From: Acidobacteriota bacterium | GTDB taxonomy: Bacteria > Acidobacteriota > Blastocatellia > Pyrinomonadales > Pyrinomonadaceae | Direction of reading: 5' to 3' | DNA length: 29,848 nucleotides | Assembly (NCBI GenBank): GCA_023391155.1 | Contig: JAEWBM010000131.1 | Span: 1 to 29,848, forward strand | The notes under the pieces: generated by a model | Told to the model about the DNA's origin: nothing | Seen by the model: only the letters and a program-made list of their open reading frames with translations | Databases searched by the model: none | Program-made: the position numbers and the translations under genes | Part shown: positions 8,544 to 15,111 of the stretch, piece by piece | Layout: each line of letters opens with the position of its first letter | Numbering within the stretch: the stretch's first letter is position 1

Positions 8544-9439
8544 GAAACGGCTTCGGATTCAACACCGGCCGCTTCCATCAAATTGGGGATGAATTGGGGC
8601 TCGCTGTGATCAAAGATCGCATCGAGCTCTTTTTCTATGCTTCCGTGTCCGGCGGGAATGGTCTTGACCATCGGCTCGAAATTCTTGAAATCGTAAAGTT
8701 CGGTATCCAAGAGATGCGAGCCCGTCACGTTCGAAAGCGCCGTCAAGATCGAGCTTCTCAGCGACGGTATCTCCTTCGCTAATTCGGTGATCAGGGCCCT
8801 TACCCGTGCCCGCTTTAAGTTAGGCTGAGAGCCGCAAAGATTGCAGGGGATTATCGGGAACTCCCGCTCTTTCGCATAGGTCTCGATGTCCGACTCCTGG
8901 CAATATGCGAGCGGGCGGATTATCGTGTTGCGGCCGTCATCGCTGCGGAGGATCGGCGGCATCGCCTTGAGCTGCCCGACGAAAAATAGGTTGAGCAGAA
9001 AAGTGTTTATGATGTCATCGCCGTGATGGCCGAGAGCGATCTTTGTGCAGCCCTCTTCGACAGCAGTCGTGTAAAGTATCCCGCGGCGGAGGCGTGAACA
9101 TAGCGAGCAAAAGGTCTTGCCCTCAGGCACGTGCTCTTTCACGATCGAGTAGGTGTCCTCCTCGACAATGCGGTACGGAACGCCGATCTCTTTCAGATAA
9201 TTCGGAAGGACCTCCTCAGGAAAGCCCGGCTGTTTCTGGTCCAGGTTTACGGCGAGGATCTCAAAATGTACGGGCGCCCGACGCCGAACATCCAGCAGCA
9301 GGTCAAGCAGCGTGTAACTGTCCTTGCCGCCGGACAGGCACACCATCACCTTGTCGCCCTCTTCGATCATGCCGAAGTCCGCGATCGCCTTGCCCATTTT
9401 CTTGAGCAGCCTGGTCTTTGTCTTTGTTTCTACGAACAA
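8540..9439 (-). CDS. ttcA: tRNA 2-thiocytidine(32) synthetase TtcA
   Basis: ATP-dependent Fe-S enzyme that thiolates C32 of certain tRNAs. It has the PP-loop SGGKDS at residues 36-41 and cysteine pairs CSLC (Cys111, Cys114) and CNLC (Cys199, Cys202), which supply the ligands of the [4Fe-4S] cluster. LGHHGDD (137-142) is the typical nucleotide-site motif. Length 299 aa is normal. The start is TTG: AGGAG lies 9 bases upstream of it on this strand, and the next ATG (Met15) would cut conserved sequence. The stop codon shares the palindrome CTAG (8540-8543) with the stop of the convergent serine hydrolase. Confidence 0.95.
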   Translation of the reverse strand: MFVETKTKTRLLKKMGKAIADFGMIEEGDKVMVCLSGGKDSYTLLDLLLDVRRRAPVHFEILAVNLDQKQPGFPEEVLPNYLKEIGVPYRIVEEDTYSIVKEHVPEGKTFCSLCSRLRRGILYTTAVEEGCTKIALGHHGDDIINTFLLNLFFVGQLKAMPPILRSDDGRNTIIRPLAYCQESDIETYAKEREFPIIPCNLCGSQPNLKRARVRALITELAKEIPSLRSSILTALSNVTGSHLLDTELYDFKNFEPMVKTIPAGHGSIEKELDAIFDHSEPQFIPNLMEAAGVESEAVS

Positions 9440-9510
9440 CTATCTCTTCTCCTATCGAAACCTTTGATTCTGCCACGCCGGGGCAAATTAAACAACCTTT
9501 ATAAAAAGAG

Positions 9511-9540
9511 TGGACACATTGCCTCTGCCTGCTCTATTAT
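9511..9540 (+). promoter_or_regulatory. Candidate sigma-70-type promoter of the bactofilin gene
   Basis: TGGACA (9511-9516) and TATTAT (9535-9540) are separated by 18 bases; each is 5 of 6 to the E. coli consensus. They lie about 115 bases upstream of the bactofilin start in the otherwise empty spacer after ttcA. Prediction only. Confidence 0.45.
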
Positions 9541-9656
9541 AAACTTCAGGCGATCTTGCGTTAATTCGCTTCCCCCGGGTTTAAGAGTTTTTGGGCCTTG
9601 GTCCTCTCCTGATTGACTGCCGCCTTACATTTCACAACCTATAAGGAGTTATACCT

Positions 9657-10361
9657 ATGATCAGAATGGGAAGAAATTCCAAGACTGAGGAATCAGATGC
9701 CTCAACGTACCCGACGAGTTCCCCGTCATCTCCAACACCTGCCGCTTACCAATATGGAACCGAAAATATGAATACAGTATCAAAACCCGCAACGGATAGC
9801 GAAAACATCGCACGCGATATAAAGGACGGCAAGCTCAGCGGCTTTGTCGGCCACGGCACTTCACTCACCGGCGACACCACGTTTCAGATGATGCTCCGCG
9901 TTGACGGCCATCTGACGGGCACCGTTTCTTCTGATGGAGGAACGCTGATCGTCGGCAACACCGGCCAGCTTGACGCGAATGTCTCGGTCGCAATCGCAAA
10001 CGTGAACGGCCAGATAAACGGCGATGTGCTTGCCACTGAAAAGATCTATCTGGGCCGCTCCGCTCGTGTGGTCGGCAACATCATGACGCCGAAGCTTGTT
10101 ATGGAAGAGGGCGCGATCCTCGAGGGCGGATGCTCGATGCTCAAGGCTCGTGAAGACGAAGAGAAAGCCGCCGAAACGGCCGCGGCCACGACCTCTACGT
10201 CGTCCTATGGATCATCGTCCTATGGATCGACAAGCAGCTCGTCTCAATACGCCTCGTCCAGCTATGCAGCCTCGTCAACTGACGACGATGACGACGCCGA
10301 ACTGAGCGCGGATGATGATGACGATGATGATGAAGAGCGGTCCGAATCTGCCTCCGTTTAA
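9657..10361 (+). CDS. Bactofilin (polymer-forming cytoskeletal protein) with low-complexity acidic tail
   Basis: Bactofilins self-assemble without nucleotides into filaments used in cell shape and polar organisation. The ~100-residue bactofilin domain is at about 61-160, with the beta-helical repeat pattern (VDGHLTGTV, GGTLIVGNTGQLDANV, VNGQINGDV, IYLGRSARVVGNI, LVMEEGAILEGGC). It is flanked by a disordered Ser/Thr/Pro N-terminus of ~60 residues and a long tail. The tail has SYGSSSYGS-type Ser/Tyr repeats (178-207) and then Asp runs (DDDDD and DDDDDDDDEE within 209-227). Such charged, disordered tails vary in the family; this one is long and very acidic. AAGGAG lies 8 bases before the ATG at 9657. 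A good terminator follows, so it is probably monocistronic. Confidence 0.9.
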   Translation: MIRMGRNSKTEESDASTYPTSSPSSPTPAAYQYGTENMNTVSKPATDSENIARDIKDGKLSGFVGHGTSLTGDTTFQMMLRVDGHLTGTVSSDGGTLIVGNTGQLDANVSVAIANVNGQINGDVLATEKIYLGRSARVVGNIMTPKLVMEEGAILEGGCSMLKAREDEEKAAETAAATTSTSSYGSSSYGSTSSSSQYASSSYAASSTDDDDDAELSADDDDDDDEERSESASV

Positions 10362-10384
10362 CTTTCCCTCGGATCGTTCGCACG

Positions 10385-10413
10385 GCGGGCCCAATTCCCG
10401 GGCCCGCTTTTTT
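10385..10413 (+). terminator. Rho-independent terminator after bactofilin
   Basis: A perfect 8-bp stem GCGGGCCC (10385-10392) / GGGCCCGC (10400-10407) with a 7-base loop runs directly into six T (10408-10413), 23 bases after the bactofilin stop. Confidence 0.92.
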
Positions 10414-10480
10414 GCGCCCGCTTGCCTATATAAGGCAGCGCTATATGCTTACACCCACAGATAAAACAGGAGGGTTAGTT

Positions 10481-10903
10481 ATGTGGAACGACTTTAAGGC
10501 TTTCATCGCACGAGGGAACGTACTAGACCTCGCTATTGCCGTCATCATCGGGGCAGCATTCAGCACAGTTATCAAGACATTTACCGACGGAATAATCATG
10601 CCGTTTGTGGGACTGCTCACCGGCGGTGTCGACTTCACCGCAAAGGTGTGGAACCTCGGCGACATGCCCGTCAATACACCCGAACAGATCGCGGCGGCTC
10701 AAGCCGCCAAACAGCCGCTGATAATGTACGGTCAGTTGATCAACGACTTTATCGTCTTCCTGATCGTTGCGGTCGTAATGTTCTTTCTCGCGCGCTGGGC
10801 TATCGGGCTTTTCCGCGGACTTGAGGCCGAGGCAGTTCCTTCGCCTGAGGCTGAGCTTTTAACAGAGATCCGCGACGAACTCCGCGCGGGCAAGTCGGTT
10901 TGA
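10481..10903 (+). CDS. mscL: Large-conductance mechanosensitive channel MscL
   Basis: Inner-membrane pentameric safety valve opened by membrane tension on osmotic downshock. The N-terminus WNDFKAFIARGNVLDLAIAVIIGAAF is the family signature (amphipathic helix plus TM1, with the pore-lining LAIAVIIGAAF at 17-27). TM2 is at about 86-108 (INDFIVFLIVAVVMFFLARW), and a charged C-terminal helix follows (LLTEIRDELR). The open frame extends upstream into the preceding terminator, but the true start is the ATG at 10481. It has a perfect AGGAGG (10468-10473) seven bases before it and gives 140 aa, the family length. Confidence 0.96.
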   Translation: MWNDFKAFIARGNVLDLAIAVIIGAAFSTVIKTFTDGIIMPFVGLLTGGVDFTAKVWNLGDMPVNTPEQIAAAQAAKQPLIMYGQLINDFIVFLIVAVVMFFLARWAIGLFRGLEAEAVPSPEAELLTEIRDELRAGKSV

Positions 10904-10931
10904 ACAGCACCTGTTTAATTGCGCGACTTGA

Positions 10932-10996
10932 AACCACAGATAGCTCATATATCGACAAGGACCTAAACTTGTCATGATCTGTGTTCATCTGTGGTT
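10932..10996. repeat. Inverted copies of an ACCACAGAT-type intergenic repeat
   Basis: AACCACAGAT (10932-10941) is repeated in inverted orientation as ATCTGTGGTT (10987-10996). Read on the minus strand, the right copy continues as CCACAGATGAACACAGATC, itself a tandem of (A)CACAGAT units. It fills the gap between mscL and the 5-FTHF cyclo-ligase and its last two bases lie inside that gene's stop codon. It looks like a dispersed intergenic repeat that could also act as a convergent terminator hairpin, though no T tract is present. Confidence 0.6.
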
Positions 10997-11567
10997 AGTC
11001 TTCTGAGAAAAAAAAGACTTTGTCGGGGGTCACGACCGCATCAAGCGCGACATCCCCGCCGTGAATGTCTTCGATCTCATCCACCGGCGGCAAAAGGCTG
11101 ACTCCCACCTTGCGGCAATCCGGGCGGCACCTTGAAAGAAAACGGTCGTAATATCCCTTGCCATATCCGACGCGGTGCCCTTTTTCGTCAAAGCAAAGCA
11201 GCGGCACCACGACCAGATCGATCGTCTGCGGATCGATCTGTTCTCCGGCTGGCTCCCTGATCCCCCAACCGCTCTCGATCATATCCGTTTCCGGCCCAAA
11301 CGGCACCGCCGCGAGTGCGCCGGATTCGAGCCGCGGAGCGCTCGTCATGATTTCCGGATGGTCGCGCCACAGCCGGAAATAGATCATCGACGTGTCGAAC
11401 TCGTTGAATTTAGCGATTCGAATGAAAGTGTGCAGCGACCCGACGCCCTCGACACCTACCTCATTAAAAAATCGCTCGGCTATCAAGCCACTCAACGCTC
11501 CGACCTCAGCCGGCGTCAAATTACCCCGGGCCTCTAGAGATCGCGCGCGTAGATCGGCCTTCATCAT
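10995..11567 (-). CDS. 5-formyltetrahydrofolate cyclo-ligase
   Basis: Converts 5-formyl-THF to 5,10-methenyl-THF using ATP (folate one-carbon pool maintenance). The family signature FDEKGHRVGYGKGYYDRFL is present near residue 130-148, with the substrate-loop glycines of GYGKGYYD. Upstream, LVVVPLLCFD and a basic N-terminus (KADLRARSLEAR) also fit. Length 190 aa is normal. Two adjacent ATGs open the gene; the first at 11567 is used, with AAAGG a few bases upstream. A small basic ORF ends 6 bases upstream, probably in the same transcript. Confidence 0.93.
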   Translation of the reverse strand: MMKADLRARSLEARGNLTPAEVGALSGLIAERFFNEVGVEGVGSLHTFIRIAKFNEFDTSMIYFRLWRDHPEIMTSAPRLESGALAAVPFGPETDMIESGWGIREPAGEQIDPQTIDLVVVPLLCFDEKGHRVGYGKGYYDRFLSRCRPDCRKVGVSLLPPVDEIEDIHGGDVALDAVVTPDKVFFFSED

Positions 11568-11573
11568 CGCCTT

Positions 11574-11762
11574 TCACCCACGCTTCTTGTCCGGCCGCGG
11601 CTTCATTGCAGATTTATTGACACGCGGGGATGGGACCGACTCTTTGAACTCGGCACCGCTCTGTTGATCGCGTTCTGCTTTGTCGCTAAGCAGTTTCGAA
11701 TCTTCCAATATCTTTTTTGCTAACTTTGCAGCCTTGCTCGGTCTTTTTTTTCGTGTTGGCAT
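11574..11762 (-). CDS. Small, very basic hypothetical protein (62 aa)
   Basis: I do not recognise this. The product is rich in Lys/Arg/Ser/Pro (begins MPTRKKRPSKAAKLAKK, ends MKPRPDKKRG), has no hydrophobic segment and is predicted to be disordered or nucleic-acid-binding by composition alone. It ends 6 bases before the 5-FTHF cyclo-ligase start and begins just downstream of a good promoter match, so position supports a real first gene of that operon. No Shine-Dalgarno sequence is visible. It could still be a non-coding leader. Confidence 0.5.
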   Translation of the reverse strand: MPTRKKRPSKAAKLAKKILEDSKLLSDKAERDQQSGAEFKESVPSPRVNKSAMKPRPDKKRG

Positions 11763-11771
11763 TTCAGTATT

Positions 11772-11800
11772 ATTCTAAAAATGGTGCCGTGCTTACTCAA
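11772..11800 (-). promoter_or_regulatory. Candidate promoter for the small ORF / 5-FTHF cyclo-ligase operon
   Basis: On the minus strand TTGAGT (plus 11795-11800) and TAGAAT (plus 11772-11777) are 17 bases apart. The predicted transcription start would be within a few bases of the ATG at 11762, giving a nearly leaderless mRNA, which fits the lack of a ribosome-binding site. Confidence 0.45.
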
Positions 11801-11831
11801 AATGGTCAGGAGTTACCTGAGGGTCATCTGC

Positions 11832-11853
11832 TGAATCCGTGGTCTCGGATTCA
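11832..11853. repeat. 8-bp hairpin at the 3' end of mnmA
   Basis: TGAATCCG (11832-11839) and CGGATTCA (11846-11853) form a perfect stem with a 6-base loop, overlapping the mnmA stop codon. There is no T tract, so it may be an mRNA 3' stabiliser rather than a terminator. Confidence 0.4.
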
Positions 11854-12981
11854 CGGACGGGCCGGATCCCGAACGATCCACCCGCCGCCAACAACCTCTT
11901 CGCCCGTCTCCGGATCGTAAAAAATGGTCGCCTGCCCCGGCGTGATCGCACGCTGCGGCTCGTCAAAAATGATGCGGGCGTGTGCATCAGGCAGTGAGGT
12001 GATCGTTGCCGGAGCGGGGTCATGACGGTACCGCACTTTGACCAATGCTCGAGCGGGTTCGGCGGGCTCGTCAAAGGCGACCCAGTTCACGCCTTTTGCG
12101 GTAAATTCGATACTCTCAAGCTCCTCGGCGTCGCCGACAATTATCTGATTGCGGGCTCGCTCGATCTGAACCACGTACAAAGGCTTTTCGTGCGCGATAC
12201 CCAGCCCCCGCCGCTGGCCGACCGTGTAGCGGTGTATTCCCGTATGCACTCCCAAACGCTCGCCGGCCGTGTTCACGATCTCGCCGCCCTCTGGCAGCTC
12301 GTCCGAACGGCCCTCGTGTTCAAGATAGCGGTCTATAAATTCGGAATACTTGCCGTCCGGGACAAAACAGATCTCCTGCGATTCCTGCTTCGCGGCTATG
12401 GTCTCGTCGGCCCCGCGGGCTATCTCTCGCACTTCGCTTTTCAGCATCTCGCCGAGCGGAAAATAGGCTCGCGAAAGCTGATCCTGCGTCAGCTCCCACA
12501 GAAAATAGCTCTGATCCTTCCAATGATTCCGCCCGCGGAAAAGGCGATAGCGTTCCGACGACTCATCGAACTCTACCCGAGCGTAATGCCCCGTTGCGAC
12601 CTTATCGCACCCCAGCGACTGAGCCATCCGGTCAAGCGAGGCAAACTTGAGCCGCGAGTTGCAGGCAACACACGGGATCGGCGTCTCGCCCTGCAAATAA
12701 CTTTGCACAAAGGGCTCGACCACGTCGCGGTCGAAATCCTTTTCGAGATTGAGTACGTAGAACGGGATTCCCAGCGAGTTCGCTACACGCCGGGCATCAT
12801 AGACGTCGTCAAGCGAACAGCAGCGCGAGGGGAGCGGGTCGCCGTTCTCGTCAGTGTTTATCAGGCGCCGCTGATCCCACAGCTGCATCGTAAAGCCGAC
12901 AAGCTCATGCCCCTGCTCCTTTAATAATGCGGCCGCCGCCGAGCTATCGACGCCGCCGCTCATTGCAACTGCTATCTTCAT
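11851..12981 (-). CDS. mnmA: tRNA-specific 2-thiouridylase MnmA
   Basis: Thiolates U34 of the Lys, Glu and Gln tRNAs with sulfur relayed from a cysteine desulfurase. The PP-loop SGGVDS is at residues 8-13. The catalytic cysteines are Cys107 (PCVACNSRLKF) and Cys205 (SQEICFVPDG). HWKDQSYFLW, GIHRYTVGQRRGLG and the C-terminal beta-barrel (RAITPGQATIFYD) are all typical. The open frame continues 98 codons further upstream, but that part overlaps the GDSL gene and is not family-like; the ATG at 12981 (MKIAVAMSGG) is the start, giving the usual ~376 aa. The GDSL gene ends 43 bases upstream on the same strand. Confidence 0.96.
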   Translation of the reverse strand: MKIAVAMSGGVDSSAAAALLKEQGHELVGFTMQLWDQRRLINTDENGDPLPSRCCSLDDVYDARRVANSLGIPFYVLNLEKDFDRDVVEPFVQSYLQGETPIPCVACNSRLKFASLDRMAQSLGCDKVATGHYARVEFDESSERYRLFRGRNHWKDQSYFLWELTQDQLSRAYFPLGEMLKSEVREIARGADETIAAKQESQEICFVPDGKYSEFIDRYLEHEGRSDELPEGGEIVNTAGERLGVHTGIHRYTVGQRRGLGIAHEKPLYVVQIERARNQIIVGDAEELESIEFTAKGVNWVAFDEPAEPARALVKVRYRHDPAPATITSLPDAHARIIFDEPQRAITPGQATIFYDPETGEEVVGGGWIVRDPARP

Positions 12982-13024
12982 CGCAAGGTTTAGAGTATAG
13001 CCGTTCGGGGAAAGGTTGGAAAAT

Positions 13025-14095
13025 TTAACGCAGGCGCGGGAATAAGGCGCGCTGAAGTTCCTCGGCGATCGCGGCCGCACCTTCCAGATTCGGATGGCCA
13101 ATGCTTGCAAGTTCGCACACCCGAGTGCGGTACGTGAGGCCCGTCGCCTCTCGCAGCTCCGCGAGTTCCGTTTCGCAAGCCTCTCGCCGATCGTCTGCCC
13201 GCGGATCCTGCGCCCCGCCGCCGGCCGCTTGCCAGAGCCGGGTGTCGGAGGCTCCGTACCCGTGGCGCTCGTCAAACGGCGGCAAAATGAAAACGGTTCG
13301 ATCGCCCGTATAAACGTTCACGGCATCGACCGCGCCTTTTAGCACGCTCGTGGAGCCCTCAAGCCATATCTGCGACCGCTCGATCATTCGCCGGCGAAAT
13401 CGCCTCAGCCATAAACGGTTCAGCCGATTGTTCACCAAAGGCTTCGTCCACCCGGGCCAATCGTAAACCTCGAGAACGTCGTTGACGATCGTGCTCATCG
13501 GAGTAAATTCGGTGATTATCGGATAATAGCCCAGCACACCGATGACCGCTTTCGGAAACGACCGGGCGGTCCGGTCGATGACCTCGTTGATCCGGACCCC
13601 GATCACCGTTCTTATCTCTTCTCTTAGCTCGTCGTCATCGCCGAACGGATCAAGTACGTTGATCACGCCGATGTCCGGCACCCCGCACGAGATCAGCACG
13701 AGGCGGACCCTTTCGACATTGCCGTAATGCTTAACCGCGGCATCAAGTTGGTCCATCACCGTGGGAAATGAGATGTTCATCTCCGGATGAAACCCGTCGA
13801 GATCGACCTCGGCCCGTTTCAGCGCTGCATTCTCCGAACGCGATAGTTTCAGCGTCGCACCGGAATGCGCCAGCACCTTTAGATCCACAGGCGCGTTTGA
13901 GATCTGGCTTTCGATCTGCCGACTTAGGATCTGATACGACTTCTGTTCCTCGTTCAGCCCCTGGCCCCAGATAAGCGAATCGCCGATCACCAGCATCTCA
14001 AAGGGCTTGTCCTCGTGCGCACTCCTCGCAATGAGCGGCATTGCCGCCGCGCCTGCAAGTCCGGCAATAAACTGTCGTCTCGAAATGTTTCTCAT
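13025..14095 (-). CDS. Tat-exported SGNH/GDSL-family hydrolase
   Basis: Probable periplasmic esterase or acyl/acetyl hydrolase. A twin-arginine signal, ISRRQFIAGLAGAAAM, opens the protein, indicating export in a folded state. Block I is IGDSLIWGQ with nucleophile Ser40. The C-terminal GHPNLEGA supplies the catalytic His (about residue 334); the paired Asp of the classic D-x-x-H is not obvious (sequence ELASIGH), so the triad may use a variant. Length 356 aa is longer than simple GDSL esterases, because of a middle segment (about 185-245) rich in Arg. It lies between the A1408-methyltransferase homologue and mnmA on the same strand. Natural substrate unknown. Confidence 0.82.
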   Translation of the reverse strand: MRNISRRQFIAGLAGAAAMPLIARSAHEDKPFEMLVIGDSLIWGQGLNEEQKSYQILSRQIESQISNAPVDLKVLAHSGATLKLSRSENAALKRAEVDLDGFHPEMNISFPTVMDQLDAAVKHYGNVERVRLVLISCGVPDIGVINVLDPFGDDDELREEIRTVIGVRINEVIDRTARSFPKAVIGVLGYYPIITEFTPMSTIVNDVLEVYDWPGWTKPLVNNRLNRLWLRRFRRRMIERSQIWLEGSTSVLKGAVDAVNVYTGDRTVFILPPFDERHGYGASDTRLWQAAGGGAQDPRADDRREACETELAELREATGLTYRTRVCELASIGHPNLEGAAAIAEELQRALFPRLR

Positions 14096-14113
14096 CGTTT
14101 GAGGGAGTTGGGA

Positions 14114-14758
14114 TTAAGATGCACGGAACACCAACAATGTCACCTCCCGTCCGCCGCGGCCCGGGCCTAATTTCTTCGCCCAGGTTGTCTCAAGGTGCGG
14201 CCATTCGTCCGCGCCCAGTTGCCGGTGGTCGATCATTTTGAGACCGGCCGCCGCATATTTCCCGCGCAGTTCCGCATCGACATACTCCGGCGTCATCGCC
14301 GGTACGCCAAGTCTTTCGAGTTCACCGCGGTCGCGAACGGCGTCGATGCCGATCACTATCTCGACCAAAGCCTCGGGCGCAGATATGCGCCGAAGCCCGG
14401 CCAATGCCTCGCTATCACCGTTGGCGACCGCCCGCAGCAGGCTTCCCCACGGAAAATGGATGTGTATCTCGTCAGCTACCCCGTCAAATTCCTCAGGCAG
14501 GTCCTCGACCGCCGCCTGAACGAAAAGCGCATTTGGTAGCCCGCCCTTTGCCGGCTTCCTAGTCGCCTTCATCGACGGCTTCTCGAGCGGCTTCACGTTC
14601 GCGTCGACGCCGATGAAGAACTTGTCCGGGCGCCGACGCGCCATCCCGGAAACAAACCGGCCGTCTCCCGTCCCGATGTCGATCACGATCCCGCCTTCGG
14701 TAAGGGGCAATGAGCTTTTCGAATTCCTCTCTCGAGAGTTATCAGATGGTGCTGCCAC
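14114..14758 (-). CDS. KamB/NpmA-type 16S rRNA (adenine-1408-N1) methyltransferase homologue; start probably damaged
   Basis: Class I SAM methyltransferase closest in motif to the family that methylates N1 of A1408 in the ribosomal A site. Members in actinomycete producers (KamB) and on plasmids (NpmA) give kanamycin/apramycin-type aminoglycoside resistance. Seen: SAM motif VIDIGTGDGRF (25-35), acidic residue VDAN (51-54), the family-specific KPAKGGLPN (68-76), FPWGSLLRAV (102-111, Trp104) and TTWAKKLGPGR (191-201, Trp193). The two Trp match the residues that clamp A1408 in KamB/NpmA. Only a GTG at 14758, without ribosome-binding site, opens this frame. The family-like N-terminus is in another frame upstream and is interrupted (see next entry), so this may be a pseudogene or a re-started gene. 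Whether it methylates rRNA is unknown. Confidence 0.8.
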   Translation of the reverse strand: MAAPSDNSRERNSKSSLPLTEGGIVIDIGTGDGRFVSGMARRRPDKFFIGVDANVKPLEKPSMKATRKPAKGGLPNALFVQAAVEDLPEEFDGVADEIHIHFPWGSLLRAVANGDSEALAGLRRISAPEALVEIVIGIDAVRDRGELERLGVPAMTPEYVDAELRGKYAAAGLKMIDHRQLGADEWPHLETTWAKKLGPGRGGREVTLLVFRAS

Positions 14759-14775
14759 GAATTGCTTTGATCATA
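14690..14775 (-). pseudogene. Disrupted N-terminal coding segment of the A1408-methyltransferase homologue
   Basis: On the minus strand an ATG at 14775, with GAGG eight bases upstream, reads MIKAIRGSTI and then two tandem stops (TGA TAA, 14740-14745). The same frame then continues LSREEFEKLIAPYR. This has the look of the family N-terminus (short beta-strand, then an L-x-x-E-E-F helix before the SAM motif). The frame must then shift by one base around 14690-14700 to join EGGIVIDIGTGDGR. So the original start region appears to carry a double stop and a frameshift. An assembly error is possible but would need to explain both lesions. Confidence 0.65.
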
Positions 14776-14792
14776 TTTTCTACCTCAACGTC

Positions 14793-14821
14793 GTTCTATT
14801 TTCTTACGTATGTTGACTCAA
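14793..14821 (-). promoter_or_regulatory. Candidate promoter for the A1408-methyltransferase homologue
   Basis: On the minus strand TTGAGT (plus 14816-14821) and TAGAAC (plus 14793-14798) are 17 bases apart. Predicted transcription would start about 10 bases before the ATG at 14775, supporting that ATG as the original start rather than the GTG at 14758. The -35 is identical to that proposed for the cyclo-ligase operon. Confidence 0.4.
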
Positions 14822-14893
14822 AAGGTTCAGCCGTGCGAGAACGGATGTCCGCCGCCGGCCGCGCCGTGCGTCTATTATCAGGACGAGTAATTC

Positions 14894-14907
14894 CGGGAAA
14901 TTTCCCG
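14894..14907. repeat. 14-bp perfect palindrome, possible operator
   Basis: CGGGAAATTTCCCG reads the same on both strands and extends to a 19-base near-palindrome with flanking TTC/GAA. It sits between two divergent genes and upstream of the extended -10 match, a plausible place for a repressor site. No regulator gene is adjacent. Confidence 0.45.
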
Positions 14908-15015
14908 AAACTTTTTGGAAAGCGTGCCGTAAGAACTTTCTTTCGTGCTTACTGTTATGCTAGATTTTAAGGCCATGCATACCGAACTTGTCTAGAACCA
15001 TCCGTCTCTAGAGTG

Positions 15016-15048
15016 CCTTGGCGGCATCGTGCCGCCGTCCTTGGCGGC
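15016..15048. repeat. GC hairpin and direct repeat in the MATE leader
   Basis: GGCGGCA (15020-15026) pairs with TGCCGCC (15030-15036) around a 3-base loop. The decamer CCTTGGCGGC occurs at 15016-15025 and again at 15039-15048, so GCCGCC could pair with either copy, giving two mutually exclusive hairpins. No T tract follows. Confidence 0.4.
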
Positions 15049-15111
15049 TGTCGCAAAGGCGTCCCCGGCGCAAGATATCTTTGCGCATCGTATTAGATCT
15101 ATAGGTTTCAT

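Larger units (their letters stand above)
14776..15111. other. Divergent intergenic region between the methyltransferase homologue and the MATE gene
   Basis: This 336-base spacer holds no convincing gene. It contains the minus-strand promoter match, a 14-bp palindrome at 14894-14907, an extended -10 match TGTTATGCT (14953-14961) that could drive the MATE gene with a ~145-base leader, and a GC-rich hairpin at 15020-15036 with a nearby direct repeat. I could not match it to a known riboswitch. Confidence 0.6.

Noticed and set aside
10412..10480. Upstream extension of the mscL frame
   Set aside because: It begins inside the T tract of the bactofilin terminator, and a perfect AGGAGG sits just before the ATG at 10481.
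12982..13275. 98-codon N-terminal extension of the mnmA reading frame
   Set aside because: It overlaps the GDSL hydrolase gene, is low-complexity Arg/Pro-rich, and MnmA proteins start at MKIAVAMSGG; the ATG at 12981 is the true start.
14776..15111. Riboswitch ahead of the MATE gene
   Set aside because: Hairpins are present but I could not match the conserved core of guanidine, Mn, or other exporter-linked riboswitches.
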